From positions 3,224,001-3,288,000 of the forward strand of contig AP025685.1 of assembly GCA_022846635.1 (NCBI GenBank): DNA of 64,000 nt, read 5' to 3'. This document shows positions 45,801 through 53,012 of this stretch, in pieces (positions within the stretch are counted from its first letter, which is position 1; every line of letters starts with the position of its first letter). The translations under genes and the position numbers were made by a program. The stretch comes from Salmonella enterica subsp. enterica serovar Choleraesuis. Lineage in GTDB: Bacteria > Pseudomonadota > Gammaproteobacteria > Enterobacterales > Enterobacteriaceae. The notes under the pieces are model-generated. The model ran no database searches. It saw only the letters and a list, made by a program, of their open reading frames with translations, and was not told the DNA's origin.

Positions 45801-48800
45801 TCAACCAGGGCGGTGTCATAAGCGGAAACAATACCATTCTCAGCGCGGGCAGCCTGACCAACCAGGGCAGCGCGGTGAGGGCCGATAACAATCTACTGGT
45901 TAATAGCCAGTCCACCATTAATAACCTCCAGGGCGGGCTGCTGGCCGCCGGTAACAACCTGCAACTGGATGCGCTGGGTGATATCAACAATATCAGCGCC
46001 ACTATCAGCGGCAAGGCCGTTGCTCTGGAAAGCGTGAGCGGCAGCATCCGCAACCAAACCCAAAGCTCGCAGTACTCCATGGCCGGAAGCCGTTACAAAG
46101 GTGCCAGCGAACTGGTGTACACCACCACCGGGCCAGAGGCGGGTATTCACGCCAGCGATAGCTTAAATCTTGATGCCGGAAAAGATATTCAGCTAACTGG
46201 AGCAGCCATGACCGCCGGTGGCGATATGTCACTGCGCGCAGGCGATGATATTACCGTCGGCACTAATGAGATAACTCAATCCTTCAGTAGCTGGGCTAAA
46301 CATCAGGGCAGCCGCAGTGAGTCTGACACCAGCCATCAGGGCAGCGAACTTACGGCAGGTGGCAATCTGTCGATGGAGGCAGGACGCAACGTAGATATCA
46401 CTGGCAGTGCGCTCAATGCCGGGCAAAGCGCCGAACTTACTGCCGGTAATAACCTGGCGCTAAACGCCGCCGCAAATAGCCAGACTTCTCAAATTAATAA
46501 CAGCGAAACTCACAGTAGTGACATAACCCGCACCACCGTTAGCGCTGGTGATAGCGCAACCCTTAAGGCTGGGCAGGATATTAACGCCCAGGCGGCAGGC
46601 CTTGCCGCCGGTGGGGATATGGCTATTCAGGCCGGTCGCGATGTCAATCTACAGGCCGCTACCAGCACTACCGGCGATAGCTACCGCTCGAAAAAACATA
46701 CTGTTATCAACGAGAGCGTTCGCCAGCAGGGAACTGAAATCGTCAGCGGCGGTAATACGCAAATTACTGCCGGACGGGATATCACCGCCGCAGCCGCACA
46801 GGTGACGGCACAGCAAGATATCTCCGTCGCCGCCGGACGTGACGTCACGCTCACCACCGCAACCGAAAGTGATTATCACTATGAGGAGAAAATTAAAAAG
46901 AAAAGCGGCTTCCTGAGCAGCAAAACCACGCACACCATCAATGAAAGCGGTGCCACTCGCGAAGCCGGAAGCCTGCTGAGTGGAGACAACGTATCGGTTA
47001 GCGCCGGTAATAACCTGGCGGTTATCGGCTCGGCAGTCGCAGGCGATGACCAGGTGAACCTCAATGCGGGCAACAACCTGGAGATTAGCGCGGCCACCAA
47101 TACCGACACCCTGTGGCAATACAAGCAAACCAAAAAGAGCGGCCTGATGAGCAGCGGTGGACTGGGCCTGACTATCGGCAGCAGTAAAACCACTCATGAG
47201 CTCAGGGAAAATGGTACCACCCAGAGCGAGAGCTTTAGCACCATCGGTTCAACCGCGGGCAGTGTGTCGCTCAACGCCGGTGGTCAGGCTCATATTGCAG
47301 GCGCAGACGTGGTAGCCGGTAAAGATATCAATATCAGTGGCGATAGCGTGGTGATTGAGCCGGGCCACGATAAGCGCACCCGGGAAGAGAAGTTCGAGCA
47401 GAAAACCAGCGGACTGACGCTTGCGCTGTCTGGTGCGGCCGGTAGCGCTATCAACAGTGCCGTAGATACTGTGAAACAGGCGAAAGGCGAAAGCGATAGT
47501 CGGCTGGCGATACTCCAGGGCACTAAAGCGGTACTTTCCGGAACCCAGGCCGCTCAGGCAGGGACTCTGGCCGCCATCCAAAAAGACCCGGGCAGTGCCT
47601 TTGGTGTCAGCGCCAGTCTGGGAACCAGTAAATCGGCCTATAGCCAGAAGCAGGTTAGCGACACGGTAACCGGCTCGACCCTCACCGCCGGGAACAACCT
47701 GAATATCTCTGCGACCGGCACCGGCAATGCGGCCAGCAGCGGTGATATTGCTATCGGCGGTAGTCAGCTGAAGGCGGGCGGCGATACCACGTTGAACGCC
47801 GAACGCGATATTTTGCTAACCGGCGCGGCCAATACCCAGCAGTTAACCGGGAAAAATAGCAGCAGCAGCGCGGCAATAGGCGCAGCCATTACCGCAGGCA
47901 GTAACACCGGCCTGAGCGTTTTCGCCAATGCCAGCGCGGGCAAAGGCAGCGAGCGCGGCACCGGCACCCAGTGGTCGGAAACAACGATCGACAGCGGTAA
48001 TAACGTTAGCCTGACGAGCGGGCGCGACACGACCCTGACCGGCGCGCTGGTCAGCGGCGATAAAATAAGCGCCAGCGTCGGGCGCGATCTGCTGCTATCC
48101 AGCCAGCAGGACAGCGATCGTTATGACAGCAAGCAGCAGAACGTTAGCGCGGGCGGCAGCGCCACCATTATCGGGATCCCTAACGGCTCCGGTTATATCA
48201 GCGCCAGCAAAAACAAGATCACCAGCAATTACGACTCGGTACAGGAGCAGACCGGCCTTTACGCCGGAACTGGTGGCTATGATATAAAGACCAGCGGGCA
48301 TACCCAGCTTAATGGTGCCGTTATCGCAAGCCAGGCGGATAAAGATAAAAACCGTCTGGAGACCGGCACCCTCGGCTTTAGCGATATACACAATAAGGCT
48401 GACTTCACCACCTCACACGCCGGCGCATCCCTTGCCGGTGGCGGTAGCGTGGGCAGCGATTTTACCGGGAATATGGCCGGTGGCACCCTCTCAGCCCTGA
48501 ACCACAGCGGCCATGCCAGCGGTACCACACAGGCGGCGGTGAGCGACGGCACTATCGTCATCAAGGATAAAGCCAGACAGACTCAGGACGTTGCGGCCCT
48601 CAGCCGCGACCCGGCTAACGCCAGTGACACCATCAGCCCCATCTTCGATAAGAAGAAAGAGCAAAACCGCCTGAAACAGGCCCAGATGATTGGCGAAATT
48701 GGCGGCCAGGTCGTTGATGTGGTGAAGACCCAGGGCGAGACCGAGGCGCTGAAAAAAGCCCTGGCAGCCTATCCGGAACTGAGCATCGATGCGCTGAAAA

Positions 48801-50254
48801 ACTCCGATGTTTATCTGGCCGAGATGCAGAAATACGGCACCGGCAGCAGTATCCAGCGGGCGACGCAGGCGGTGACCGCGGCACTCCAGGGGCTGGCGGG
48901 CGGTAACATCGCCCAGGCACTGGCCGGCGCTTCGGCACCGGAGCTGGCGAATCTGCTTAAGAGCACCGAAAGCAATCCGGCAGTCAACACCCTGTCCCAC
49001 GCGGTTCTGGGCGCGATTGTGGCTCAGGTCAGCGGCAACTCCGCGCTCGCAGGCGCGGCAGGAGCCGCCAGCGGCGAGCTGATGGCGCACTTCATCGCCA
49101 GCGAGCTGTACGGGGCCGACACGCCGGACAAAATCGCAAAACTCAGCGAAGAGCAGAAACAAACCGTCAGCGCTCTCGCCACCGTCGCCGCAGGCCTTGC
49201 CGGCGGCATCAGTGGCGACAGTAGCTCAGGCGCCGTCGCCGGTGCTCAGGCCGGGAAAAATGCGGTTGAGAATAACTATCTGAGCATCTCGGAGAAGAGC
49301 CGCCAGACGGAGTTGAACCACAAGCAGAATCTGACGTCTCAGGAGCAGCAAGAGCGTGATGCCTTAAATCGTAAGGATCTGGAAAGTGATCTGGCTGTTT
49401 ACGCGGCCTGTAGTGGCAAAGGTGCTGACTGTAAGGCAGAAAGAGAGAAAGCGAAGGCCGCGCAAGATACCTATTTCAACCAGACTTATCAGAACCCGAA
49501 AGAAGCTCAGGCGGGTTATCAGCAGATAATGAACTTGCTGAACTCTACAAACCCGAATGCGAAGGAAGTGTTCAACGTTCTGGAAGGGTATACTCAGGCA
49601 TTCATGTCGTTTGGGTACACGGAGGATGAGGCCAAAGCGAGAGCAGGAGCCTATGTTGGTTCGATGTACATCGCAGGTGGTGTGAGTGCTGTAGTCGCAT
49701 CTGGAGCACTGGTGAAGCAGTTCGGGAAGGATGTGGCACCGGAGGCAAACCCTAGTTCAGGCAATAAACTTGATATTAGACTGTTGCCGGATGCCAATGG
49801 CAAAAATCATAGCACAGCAGTAAAAGGTGATGCGAAAATCCCTGTTGATAAGATAGAGCTGTATATGCGTGGTAAGGCGTCTGGTGATCTTGATGCATTG
49901 CAGAATGAATACAATTCTTTAAAAGATGCAAAAATCAGCAGCCAAAAAGAATTTGCAAAAGATCCAAATAATGCAAAGAGGATGGAAGTGTTAGAAAAAC
50001 AAATCCATAACATTGAGCGTTCTCAAGATATGGCTCGCGTATTAGATCAAGCAGGTATAGTGAATACTGCTAGTAATAATAGCATGATAATGGATAGGTT
50101 ATTGGACTCGGCACAGGGTGCTACTTCTACAAATAGACAAACATCTGTTGTTGTATCAGGACCTAACGGTAACGTAAGGGTTTATGCTACATGGACAATA
50201 CTACCTGATGGCACGAAAAGACTTTCAACTGTTAATACGGGAGCATTCAAATGA
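39836..50254 (+). CDS. cdiA: CdiA contact-dependent inhibition toxin / filamentous haemagglutinin
   Basis: A 3472-residue exoprotein. It has a signal peptide to about residue 34, then a TPS secretion domain (NPYGITCNGCGF near 142). A long FHA-1 repeat region of short NSG-type beta-helix repeats (LNNSG, LTNSG) runs to about 1515. A non-repetitive AT-rich segment lies at about 1520-1700, in the place of the receptor-binding domain, followed by a Tyr/Pro-rich stretch and FHA-2 repeats from about 1980 to 2800. The pretoxin region has the VENN motif at 3144-3147, followed by a ~325-residue C-terminal region with entry and toxin domains. The final ~170 residues (IPVDKIELYMRGKASGDLDA; YATWTILPDGTKRLS) fit no toxin I know. 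GC falls in this tail. cdiI overlaps the stop by ATGA. Confidence 0.9.
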   Translation: MEKMPVILSYPRRLLSYLLSALLAFQPVVPALAATLTPQGATGVDKAANGVPVVNIARPNGAGISHNQFKDYNVGKEGLILNNATDRLTQTQLGGLIQNNPQLQAGKEARAIINEVNGGGRSHLSGYTEVAGKAANVMVANPYGITCNGCGFINTPQATLTTGKPVLDAQGNLQSITVSQGSITIEGSGLDASQSDALSLISRATEVNAAIYAKDLTVITGANKVDAQGNISATTGSGNSPQVAIDTGALGGMYANRIRLVSGEKGVGVNLGNLNARAGDIRLDANGMLTLNNSLASGNTAINAQNIALTGDHKAGGALRANSQQDLTTTNGTLNSDGDLQLSAGGLLAAGNSLAKGSSTLSGQNIKLTGRHTAGGDLTVTGRGNVALNNATLTGNNNTNLSAAGNLTQQATSAVAGNNLALSAGNLSQDAASQSDAARDITVSTIGTTTMASRVTAGQGLRINSGALNNSGQLNAGGAASVAAGNISQTGTLQGNGVTITGNQLTNSGRLSSTNALDISTKTLANSGDINAKGNLRASATTSLNNSGQAVSDGVLALRAGTLNNTGTLSGGRGLTATTSALNTGANSVTHSDAGLTLNADTIELGGETSADGNLTLSANKLLSTLNNAQVQSNASLALSALTLSLAGTQAAKSNLMVNAPQSLAHSGNSAGNSVQVTAPVLTNSGAIEGHLLAFNSNELTNSGAISGQDVAIQSTALINGGLLEGSQNLDLATTQLHNQQSGLISGGARLELTAAQIINAGVMATDASLRLQGSSLNNQGEISASDLQLDYQQLTNAASGLLLATGSQAVKAQRLDNQGKIAANALTVDATQLNHSGLLQGNQRLDISGTTLTFTNASRTLSGKDLSLNTSALTSGGTIQGQSVNLNADSWNNTGSLLAMGDLNATAAEVNNQGELLTHGSTVLSATTLTNGGDILSEGDLTLTSHTAINSGSLQGATLSARQDSFNNQGSVIGLQALNLASRLEMAAPLLTLVNSQQGSLLTAGDLNIAAGQVNNAGQWQGQRILLSAQSLSHSGIIQSADALQIALTGKLDASASGKISANGSAAITALGAINNGQWIAKNLILKASSLDNRGEVTGVDGLEVAVTGVLSQQQSGQLLSAGRLNLAADSISNAGQVQGNSVTTRSGTLNNSGKILGQQSLDINVSGTLNNTGSGTLLSQDLMTLTLNTLENQGLIQGNGISLLSAKTSLTNGGKIVSGAGLTLNTPEITNSGWLQATQLVLNAAKATNSGTWLGSDSARFSGEQLTNTGTLQGNTLAINYRNLNNSGTLLGNGTLDITTDNLSQQASGALYSAGNLTLTTPGLALQGKIVALGDVTLNLVSTLTNSGTLAAGKTLAVTTQGSIANQSVMQGNAVNLSAGNALTNQGTITTGQDSSTLSASTITLDSSGSLQAGGDLTLNSRSDITVAGFTGTAGALTLNATGSLLNTALLYAAGNMRLFGDSIQNLKGDILAGGSLWLQKDAAGNANREIVNSSGNIETQLGDITINTRHLLNEMADVEIVESQSNALEQYSWLKPSEAYIPLDYFQNGQLGGYEDEQVSGNDGVASYYIYYALPKAGMGNEEFAISSSSTSLTASGEAARIVSGQDLYITADTLDNKVSVLLANRNAVLSGNTLNNLSVQTGTINQYQTYKYSGISKNGRLIFGSWAPNASTNRIRWGNLSNDSLYYIATGDIREEQSDDGQLYRGVIQAGNNLTATFNNNIDNSTLSPHTPGFSNAIMTPSLNTLSQQNIGTGASGQQLGNAGLVEINSPQWQDQLSNALQGIAGGSTLTQQNGQGGNTNAWPLPSGSNGYFVVADSPDSPYLITINPKLNGLGQLDQSLFGDLYQLLGMKPGQAPIETNSQYTDQNQFLGSSYFLDRLGLNPDYNYRFLGDAAFDTRYVSNYILNQTGSRYINGTGSDLEQMQKLIDNAAQASQALDLQFGTSLTAAQIAALDNSILWWESASINGQTVMVPKVYLSPKDVTLNQGGVISGNNTILSAGSLTNQGSAVRADNNLLVNSQSTINNLQGGLLAAGNNLQLDALGDINNISATISGKAVALESVSGSIRNQTQSSQYSMAGSRYKGASELVYTTTGPEAGIHASDSLNLDAGKDIQLTGAAMTAGGDMSLRAGDDITVGTNEITQSFSSWAKHQGSRSESDTSHQGSELTAGGNLSMEAGRNVDITGSALNAGQSAELTAGNNLALNAAANSQTSQINNSETHSSDITRTTVSAGDSATLKAGQDINAQAAGLAAGGDMAIQAGRDVNLQAATSTTGDSYRSKKHTVINESVRQQGTEIVSGGNTQITAGRDITAAAAQVTAQQDISVAAGRDVTLTTATESDYHYEEKIKKKSGFLSSKTTHTINESGATREAGSLLSGDNVSVSAGNNLAVIGSAVAGDDQVNLNAGNNLEISAATNTDTLWQYKQTKKSGLMSSGGLGLTIGSSKTTHELRENGTTQSESFSTIGSTAGSVSLNAGGQAHIAGADVVAGKDINISGDSVVIEPGHDKRTREEKFEQKTSGLTLALSGAAGSAINSAVDTVKQAKGESDSRLAILQGTKAVLSGTQAAQAGTLAAIQKDPGSAFGVSASLGTSKSAYSQKQVSDTVTGSTLTAGNNLNISATGTGNAASSGDIAIGGSQLKAGGDTTLNAERDILLTGAANTQQLTGKNSSSSAAIGAAITAGSNTGLSVFANASAGKGSERGTGTQWSETTIDSGNNVSLTSGRDTTLTGALVSGDKISASVGRDLLLSSQQDSDRYDSKQQNVSAGGSATIIGIPNGSGYISASKNKITSNYDSVQEQTGLYAGTGGYDIKTSGHTQLNGAVIASQADKDKNRLETGTLGFSDIHNKADFTTSHAGASLAGGGSVGSDFTGNMAGGTLSALNHSGHASGTTQAAVSDGTIVIKDKARQTQDVAALSRDPANASDTISPIFDKKKEQNRLKQAQMIGEIGGQVVDVVKTQGETEALKKALAAYPELSIDALKNSDVYLAEMQKYGTGSSIQRATQAVTAALQGLAGGNIAQALAGASAPELANLLKSTESNPAVNTLSHAVLGAIVAQVSGNSALAGAAGAASGELMAHFIASELYGADTPDKIAKLSEEQKQTVSALATVAAGLAGGISGDSSSGAVAGAQAGKNAVENNYLSISEKSRQTELNHKQNLTSQEQQERDALNRKDLESDLAVYAACSGKGADCKAEREKAKAAQDTYFNQTYQNPKEAQAGYQQIMNLLNSTNPNAKEVFNVLEGYTQAFMSFGYTEDEAKARAGAYVGSMYIAGGVSAVVASGALVKQFGKDVAPEANPSSGNKLDIRLLPDANGKNHSTAVKGDAKIPVDKIELYMRGKASGDLDALQNEYNSLKDAKISSQKEFAKDPNNAKRMEVLEKQIHNIERSQDMARVLDQAGIVNTASNNSMIMDRLLDSAQGATSTNRQTSVVVSGPNGNVRVYATWTILPDGTKRLSTVNTGAFK
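44395..44935 (+). other. AT-rich, non-repetitive insert within cdiA (candidate receptor-binding segment)
   Basis: About 540 bases with clearly higher A+T and different codon use than the GC-rich FHA repeats on both sides. It encodes a Tyr/Ser-rich part of CdiA (residues ~1520-1700; for example YSWLKPSEAYIPLDYFQNG). In studied CdiA proteins the variable receptor-binding domain lies between FHA-1 and the YP region. A swap by recombination is inferred. Confidence 0.55.
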
Positions 50255-50736
50255 TAAAGGTGAATAGTACCGAAAAAAATATTGAAGGTTTAGAAAGCTA
50301 TTTGACTAATGGTTATGTAGAAGCTAACTCCTTTAATGATCCTGAAGATGATGCGTTAGAGTGTCTCAGTGGTTTATTAGTTAAAGACTTAGAGTGCTGT
50401 CTGTCATTTTGTAAAAAAATACTTAATTCAAATAATATCGATGGTGTTTTTATTAAAGGCTCGGCACTAAATTTTTTATTGTTGTCAGAACAGTGGTCTT
50501 ACGCTTTTGAGTATTTGACAGGTAATGCAGGAAATATAACTATTGCAGAACTTGAAAAGGCAATGTTCTATTTTTACTGTGCAAAAAATGAGACAGACCC
50601 TCATCCTGTACCAGAGGGTTTATTCAAAAAGCTAATGGAAAGATATGAAGAACTGAAAGATGATCCTGATGCAAAATTTTATCATCTTAATGAAACGTAT
50701 AATGATTTTTCAAAAGTTTACTCGTTAAATAATTAG
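50251..50736 (+). CDS. cdiI: CdiI immunity protein for the CdiA C-terminal toxin
   Basis: A 161-residue acidic soluble protein directly after cdiA, with a 4-base ATGA overlap. It is AT-rich like the toxin tail. It has no signal peptide; the sequence is mostly helical (LLVKDLECCLSFCKKILNSN; LFKKLMERYEELKDD). The position is the standard place of cdiI in the cdiBAI order, so it should bind and neutralise the cognate toxin in the cytoplasm. I do not recognise a named immunity family. Confidence 0.8.
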   Translation: MIKVNSTEKNIEGLESYLTNGYVEANSFNDPEDDALECLSGLLVKDLECCLSFCKKILNSNNIDGVFIKGSALNFLLLSEQWSYAFEYLTGNAGNITIAELEKAMFYFYCAKNETDPHPVPEGLFKKLMERYEELKDDPDAKFYHLNETYNDFSKVYSLNN

Positions 50737-50737
50737 A

Positions 50738-50766
50738 AAAATCCCGCCCTCAGTGGCGGGGTTTTA
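50738..50766 (+). terminator. Rho-independent terminator after cdiI
   Basis: Stem AATCCCGCC / GGCGGGGTT with one G-T-type pair and a loop of about 5-6 bases, A-run before and TTTTAC after, immediately downstream of the cdiI stop. It separates the main CDI operon from the orphan modules. Confidence 0.8.
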
Positions 50767-50774
50767 CTTTATAC

Positions 50775-50936
50775 GTCAGCCAGTTATGCCTCTTCTGTCA
50801 GCTGGATGATCATCCGCCACGGTTAGGTGAGCACCTCGATCTTCTGCCCGGTAGTGAAACCGACTCTATCGGTAATGTGATTGCGAAATCTGAGGTTGCT
50901 TTAACGAGCCTGTTATCAAGATGGAATCAGGGATGA
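50775..50936 (+). pseudogene. Unrecognised coding remnant
   Basis: A frame open for 53 codons without a start codon, ending in TGA at 50934-50936. Its composition looks coding (QLDDHPPRLGEHLDLLPGSE ... LLSRWNQG) and is less AT-rich than the surrounding toxin tails. I cannot assign it; it may be the end of an old mobile-element or CdiA-related gene. Confidence 0.35.
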
Positions 50937-51007
50937 CGAAGGAGAATATTTGCTCGCTCAACCGGGAAAATGAGAGTGATGAAATTCATTAAAAATCAGT
51001 ATTTTAT

Positions 51008-51295
51008 ATGGAGAAGCACCCTTCTATAGCTGGAAGTAAAAATCCGGATTACCGGATTAATGGTGAGATCTTTGACAATTACGCCCCTAGATCTAATAGT
51101 GTGCGAAATATCTATAGCGAAGTTAAAACTAAAATAGACAAAGGCCAGACATCTAATGTTGTGATCAATATGTCTGATACTAAAGTTAGCATTCCAGAAC
51201 TTTAAAAACAGCCAACTCAGTGGCCAATAATAGGGCTGGATAAAGTTATCGTTATTGATAAAACCGGCAATGCTATTAGGGTGATATGTCTATAG
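51008..51295 (+). pseudogene. Orphan CdiA C-terminal toxin fragment, CdiA_C tRNase-like
   Basis: The frame gives NPDYRINGEIFDNYAP, SVRNIYSEVKTKIDKGQT and VVINMSD, then an in-frame TAA (51203-51205), then QWPIIGLDKVIVIDKTGNAI and a second stop. This order (NPDY.I.G, FD.Y.P, KGQ, V.N, QWP..GL..VI.I) is the pattern I remember for the CdiA_C tRNase domain (PF18451). The start of the domain and any link to a CdiA body are missing, and the stop splits it. It is an orphan cassette that could be recruited onto cdiA by recombination. No matching immunity gene directly follows. Confidence 0.65.
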
Positions 51296-51634
51296 GATTA
51301 TGATGCAGCCAAAGAGTATAACGTGAAGATCGTCAGTGAAACATCTACGGGGGTGAATGGTATTACGGAGGTGAAATATCTGGTTCCGACCAAGAACAGG
51401 GACGGAAGTCTTACTGGTGAATATAAAGCAGCACCGGAAACCAAAACCATATACGATCCAAAGGTATTTTCAGATGAGAAAATCCTGAAGCTTGGGCAGC
51501 AGGCTGCTGCTAACGGTTTCAAAGAGGCGATGAATAGCCCGAACGGTACAGCCAATGTTATATCAGGAGGTATTAGTTTCAGGATATATGTTGATAAATC
51601 GACGGGTATTGTACGGAACTTCCATCCGAATTAA
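51296..51634 (+). pseudogene. Orphan EndoU-type toxin fragment
   Basis: The frame is open right after the previous stop and encodes NGITEVKYLVPTKNRDGS, KTIYDPKVFSDEKILKLG and ISFRIYVDKSTGIVRNFHPN, the C-terminal half of bacterial EndoU RNases (PF14436) as I know them. The catalytic histidines usually found upstream of this part are absent, so the fragment should be inactive. A 103-residue version could start at ATG 51323. It is followed 12 bases later by an EndoU-type immunity gene, confirming the identity. Confidence 0.7.
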
Positions 51635-51646
51635 AACATTGGATAA

Positions 51647-52018
51647 ATGAAAATGAGTAAAAACTTATTCGAGATGTCAGATGTTTACTCCGGCCTTAAT
51701 GAGGTTATTGTAGGTTATTTCAACATCATGTCATCTGGCAGGAATTTTCTGGAAGTCATCGAGCATATCGTTGGGAAAGTTGGTTTTAACACTGATGGTG
51801 CCTATTGCAATTTTCCTGACATGAACAGCTTCGATGAAAGCGAACATTTTGAGGGTGTGGAATTCGCTGTAGGTTATCCGCCCTCAGAAGCTGAAGCTGT
51901 CATTGTCAGTGAAGAAACCTGTTATCGGTATGTCCGTCTAGCATGCGAAAGGTATGTAAAACTACATCCTGAAGATAGCGAAAAAGTGAACTGTTTAATG
52001 GCTGGACTACCAACCTAG
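51647..52018 (+). CDS. CdiI-type immunity protein for an EndoU ribonuclease toxin
   Basis: A 123-residue acidic protein with [43 protein letters not shown] and [22 protein letters not shown]. This matches my memory of the ribonuclease toxin immunity family called CdiI. It is intact though its toxin is truncated, so it may still protect against neighbours that deploy the EndoU toxin. Met3 (51653) is an alternative start; neither has a strong ribosome site. Confidence 0.75.
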   Translation: MKMSKNLFEMSDVYSGLNEVIVGYFNIMSSGRNFLEVIEHIVGKVGFNTDGAYCNFPDMNSFDESEHFEGVEFAVGYPPSEAEAVIVSEETCYRYVRLACERYVKLHPEDSEKVNCLMAGLPT

Positions 52019-52492
52019 AGAACTACACCTCCGGTCACCCGAGGTGTTTCTGAGGACGTAAAATTGTCGGATGTGATTGGTGCAGGTGTTATTGGTGCGA
52101 TTACAGCCGGTAAAGGTTATAACCCGACGGTTACTTGGAATGCGGTAGGTAGTTACTACCAGGCAGAAATTAGTGACGATAATCCATTTATGGCGGCGCT
52201 GCTGAGTAAAGCGGGGGCTTCTGTGGGTTATGCTGCTGGTAATGTTCTGAAAGTGCCGTTTGATAAAAAATTAAATCCAATATCAAAGCAGTATGAATGG
52301 GTGCCAACTGGGGTCTGGACAATAACTAAACCTGTGGCGATTCACCGTGTATATCGTTTCCCGGCGTCAAAAGATAATAGTCCACATGCAACAACAGGTA
52401 TCCAGGCCAATTTTGAAAGTTTCAATATAAACCCTGTGACAGGAGAAAAAACTAAAATTGGCAATGGTCATTTAGATATAAACCAGGAGTAA
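52019..52492 (+). pseudogene. Orphan CdiA pretoxin/toxin tail
   Basis: Open in the same frame straight after the previous stop: VTRGVSEDVKLSDVIGAGVI, TWNAVGSYYQAEISDDNP, GASVGYAAGNVLKVPFDKKL, NPISKQYEWVPTGVWTITKP. The Ala/Gly-rich segment with a K-x-x-x-P-x-x-K motif looks like the membrane-entry region of CdiA or haemagglutinin tails, here without any upstream gene body. A TTG at 52064 could start a 142-residue peptide, but no ribosome site supports it. It is paired with the Imm8 gene that follows 2 bases later. Confidence 0.6.
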
Positions 52493-52494
52493 CT

Positions 52495-52842
52495 GTGAAA
52501 GCCATTTTAAAAAGTATTTCAAATGACGAATTTAAGTTGAATGAATTCTATCCTGAACACGAGAGTCTCTTTTCCCTACGATTACTACTACGTATCGGTA
52601 CAGAGAATAACCCAGGGGCTGATAATTTCGATCTTCATGTCTGCACTCCCGAATGGCTCTGCAAAAACCAGTGGTTCCCGGAGTTAATGCGGCACACGCT
52701 GCTGGTTCGCAAGTACGACCTGGATGAAATAACTAAAATCATCACAGATTATATCGAGCAATGCGAAGGTAATAACTGGATGGAGATAGCGCAAAAACTC
52801 TCCCGGGTCTTTGCCTGGGAGTTCGAAGATTATCAGCCATAA
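52495..52842 (+). CDS. Immunity protein 8 (Imm8) family protein
   Basis: A 115-residue protein starting with GTG after CCAGGAG (spacing 6). The pattern MKAILKSISNDEF, ADNFDLHVCTPEWL, HTLLVRKYDLDEI and IEQCEGNNWMEIAQKLSR with ending WEFEDYQP is that of the Imm8 family (PF15586), found next to polymorphic toxins. It is intact and closes the orphan array. Its partner toxin is the tail encoded just upstream. Confidence 0.8.
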   Translation: MKAILKSISNDEFKLNEFYPEHESLFSLRLLLRIGTENNPGADNFDLHVCTPEWLCKNQWFPELMRHTLLVRKYDLDEITKIITDYIEQCEGNNWMEIAQKLSRVFAWEFEDYQP

Positions 52843-53012
52843 ACTATAAATCCCGGCCATATATCAAGGAAATGTTTGCCTATTACTCAGTCTCGCACGC
52901 CTGTGGCCGGGAAATGATTGAGGTAACTCATAAGCGCAACATAGCTTTCCCCGCCCCTGCCCTCTATCATGGTCTTATAGCTTTAGCGCCAGATGGATAA
53001 TTAAGGCAGGCC

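Noticed and set aside
52064..52492. Complete gene starting at TTG 52064
   Set aside because: The frame is open upstream to the preceding stop and has the look of an internal CdiA tail; no ribosome site supports an independent start.
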